From Nissabacter sp. SGAir0207 (GTDB taxonomy: Bacteria; Pseudomonadota; Gammaproteobacteria; Enterobacterales; Enterobacteriaceae): 64,000 nt of DNA. How positions within the stretch are numbered: the stretch's first letter is position 1; each line of letters starts with the position of its first letter. The notes beneath the pieces are model-generated. The model did not search any database. It was not told the origin of the DNA and saw nothing but the letters and a program-made list of their open reading frames with translations. This document shows positions 62,418 to 64,000 of the stretch, in pieces. A program made the position numbers and the translations under genes. Location: NCBI RefSeq assembly GCF_005491205.1, contig NZ_CP028037.1:325927-389926 (forward strand), in the 5' to 3' direction.

Positions 62418-62660
62418 ATGCCAGAATCTACTTATATTCGCGTTGAGATCTATTCAGTCGATGAGCATACCGGCCGCACCTATAAGATCTTCACCACGCC
62501 GACCGAAGAGCAGGGTGAGAAGCGTTTGGAGGGCGAGTGCCTGATGCAGAACACCCTGCCCAAGAACTACTCTGATGAGGAGATGTTGCAGGAGGCGAAG
62601 ATCCATCTGGAGCGTGAGGGCTACTCCAGGGATGACATTCAGGACGTGACCTACCACTGA
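62418..62660 (+). CDS. Small acidic protein of unknown function
   Basis: 80 residues beginning MPESTYIRVEIYSVDEHTG, with GGGGGAG before the ATG and a hairpin after the stop, so expression as a gene is credible. A predicted alpha/beta pattern: two strands (YIRVEIYSV, TYKIFTT) and helices (LEGECLMQNTL, SDEEMLQEAKIHLEREGY). One Cys. No family recognised; a stress-induced soluble protein is only a guess. Confidence 0.72.
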   Translation: MPESTYIRVEIYSVDEHTGRTYKIFTTPTEEQGEKRLEGECLMQNTLPKNYSDEEMLQEAKIHLEREGYSRDDIQDVTYH

Positions 62661-62667
62661 TCCCGGC

Positions 62668-62703
62668 CAGTGGGCGTTCTCGCCCACTGCCACCGTTTTT
62701 TGT
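62668..62703 (+). terminator. Terminator after the small unknown gene
   Basis: CAGTGGGCG-TTCT-CGCCCACTG (62668-62689) with GTTTTTTG 6 nt downstream. A 9-bp perfect stem; the T-run is displaced, so efficiency is uncertain. Confidence 0.65.
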
Positions 62704-62777
62704 GTTTATCTCTCTGCCGCACCGGCGCGGTGCAGGCTTTTGCCTGATGCGCCGCGAATGGGCAGGGCGGCCGCCTA

Positions 62778-63821
62778 TTAATAATTCTGGAAATAGTCCT
62801 GAATCAGGGCGCGATCGTGGGTCTGGGTCAGGGCGGTCATCAGCAGGATACGCGCCTTGGCTGGGTTCAGGGAGTCCGCCACCAGCCCCGGCATATTGTC
62901 GTCTGGGGCCACTACGCCGCTGCCGGTGCGTGAGGCGCGTACCACCACAATGCCCGCCTGTTCAGCTTTCTTGATGCCCGCTTCGCTGCGTACCGAGGTG
63001 GAACCGCCGCCGGTGCCGACATAGATGATGCCGTCCGCGTGGTGCGCGATCGCGGCGTCATACATATATTCCGGGTCATCCTGATAGCCATAGATGATCA
63101 CCACCTTCGGCAGGCTGTTCACATCGCGCACGTCAAACACCGAGCGCAGGGTATGGATCTTCTCCACCCGCGTCTCAAAGTGTGGCTTGCCGCCGACAAT
63201 CACCCCCAGATAGCCCTGCTCCGGTGCCTTAAAGGTGTCGAGCGTGGTGGCGTTGGTTTTGGTGATGAAGCGCGCCGCGCCGATGCGGTCATTCATCACC
63301 AGCATCACGCCGCGTCCCCTGGCGTTGGGATCGGCAGCCACCGTGACCGCCTCCAGCAGGTTCATCGGCCCATCGGCGCTGATCGCCGTTGCTGGCCGCA
63401 TCGCGCCGGTGAACACCACCGGTTTGTCGCTTTTGACCGTCAGGTTAAGGAAGTAGGGCGTCTCATCCAGCGTATCGGTGCCGTGGGTGATCACCACGCC
63501 ATCCACGTCGTCACGCGCCAACAGGGCATTCACCCGTTTGGACAGGGTCAGGATGATGTCGCTGGTCATGTCATTGCTGCCGATATTGGCAATCTGCTCG
63601 CCATCGACTCTGGCGATCGACTTGACCTCCGGCACCGCGTCAATCAGCGCCTGCACCCCGATCGCCCCGGCCTTGTAGCCGATGGTTTGGGTGTTGCTGG
63701 CCGCAGAGCCAGCGATGGTGCCGCCGGTCGCCAGAATCACGATATGGGGTTGCTGGGGGGCGGCAAACGCACAGGAGGTGAGCGCCAGCAGTGCGGCGGC
63801 AAGAAGTGATGTGAATTTCAT
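62778..63821 (-). CDS. ansB: Type II (periplasmic) L-asparaginase
   Basis: 347 residues. A signal peptide ([18 protein letters not shown]) then the two active-site regions: [12 protein letters not shown] (catalytic Thr) and [17 protein letters not shown] (Thr-Asp, Lys partner [15 protein letters not shown]). The ends of strands resemble E. coli AnsB along the whole length, but the AnsB disulfide cysteines are absent. Converts asparagine to aspartate and ammonia in the periplasm. Ends with QDYFQNY close to the AnsB end. ansB is typically FNR/CRP-controlled in E. coli; the upstream 180 bp here show no site I could assign. Confidence 0.93.
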   Translation of the reverse strand: MKFTSLLAAALLALTSCAFAAPQQPHIVILATGGTIAGSAASNTQTIGYKAGAIGVQALIDAVPEVKSIARVDGEQIANIGSNDMTSDIILTLSKRVNALLARDDVDGVVITHGTDTLDETPYFLNLTVKSDKPVVFTGAMRPATAISADGPMNLLEAVTVAADPNARGRGVMLVMNDRIGAARFITKTNATTLDTFKAPEQGYLGVIVGGKPHFETRVEKIHTLRSVFDVRDVNSLPKVVIIYGYQDDPEYMYDAAIAHHADGIIYVGTGGGSTSVRSEAGIKKAEQAGIVVVRASRTGSGVVAPDDNMPGLVADSLNPAKARILLMTALTQTHDRALIQDYFQNY

Positions 63822-64000
63822 TGTGTTCCCTCTTAAAAACTCCAGTTATGGTCAATAAGCCCAGCAAAAATCAGGCCAGGTCTTTGATATTCCAGTTATT
63901 CACTGGAAATTTCATTATGGGCGCGGGCGGACGGCAGAAAGATTGACCTTCCGCGCAAAAGCCATAACTATGGTTTTTTGTTTTGGCGAGGGATCACACA

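Overview
The window reads as chromosomal DNA of a GC-rich member of the Enterobacterales, most plausibly a Serratia-like Yersiniaceae. This is inferred from gene families and codon use, not from any marker gene. Support comes from the chromosomal-type terZABCDE locus with its divergent biosynthetic genes, two membrane-bound FAD/cytochrome sugar-acid dehydrogenase operons, a trimeric enterobacterial porin and an AnsB-type asparaginase. I saw no rRNA, tRNA, CRISPR array or intact insertion sequence.

Region 1 (1-9.8 kb) is a tellurite/stress (ter) locus. Leftward genes encode a C-C bond lyase (cut by the window edge), a StiP/PELOTA protein, a HAD phosphatase, a PRTase-TRSP protein, an ATP-grasp enzyme and a 130-residue protein that looks like an IS200-type Y1 transposase without its catalytic residues. 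An AT-rich spacer with four GTAAATC motifs separates them from rightward terZABCDE, which ends in a clear terminator. There is no terF, and no TerW-like protein was recognised.

Region 2 (9.8-33.8 kb) is the most unusual part: a large envelope or exopolysaccharide locus. A leftward operon of eight tightly packed genes runs GT2 synthase, three DUF3131 paralogues, a globin-like protein, a soluble hybrid histidine kinase, a GH2 lipoprotein and an esterase. Divergent from it are an OpgC-type acyltransferase, an outer-membrane barrel, and a partner-switch set (receiver-PP2C phosphatase, STAS protein, HATPase anti-sigma-type kinase). After a 650-bp leader come a 1262-residue GH1-like/glycosyltransferase/UDP-galactopyranose-mutase-like fusion and an MsbA-like ABC exporter. 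I infer synthesis, acylation, trimming and export of a glycan under combined phosphorelay and partner-switch control; the product is unknown.

Region 3 (33.8-45.9 kb) holds a tautomerase, LysR regulator, PhzF-like isomerase, CPA1 antiporter, and an AraC regulator/kinase/APC permease/class-III PLP lyase cluster. That cluster looks like a phosphorylate-then-eliminate route for ethanolamine or hydroxylysine. It is followed by an OFA-type MFS transporter, an MBL-fold hydrolase with an N-terminal zinc ribbon, and a small YegP-like protein.

Region 4 (46-53.2 kb) holds two tandem, paralogous three-gene operons (Tat small subunit, GMC flavoprotein with a CC-x4-C-x3-C cluster motif, triheme cytochrome c), separated by a strong terminator. 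They probably oxidise gluconate and a ketogluconate in the periplasm.

Region 5 (53.2-64 kb) holds a sugar or cyclitol catabolic operon (Gfo/Idh/MocA oxidoreductase, isomerase/epimerase, MFS transporter, DUF993 aldolase-like protein) with a divergent TetR regulator and two matching palindromic operators. After it come a LysE exporter, a SnoaL-like protein, a LysR regulator, a porin with repeated upstream motifs, a small unknown protein and a type II asparaginase.
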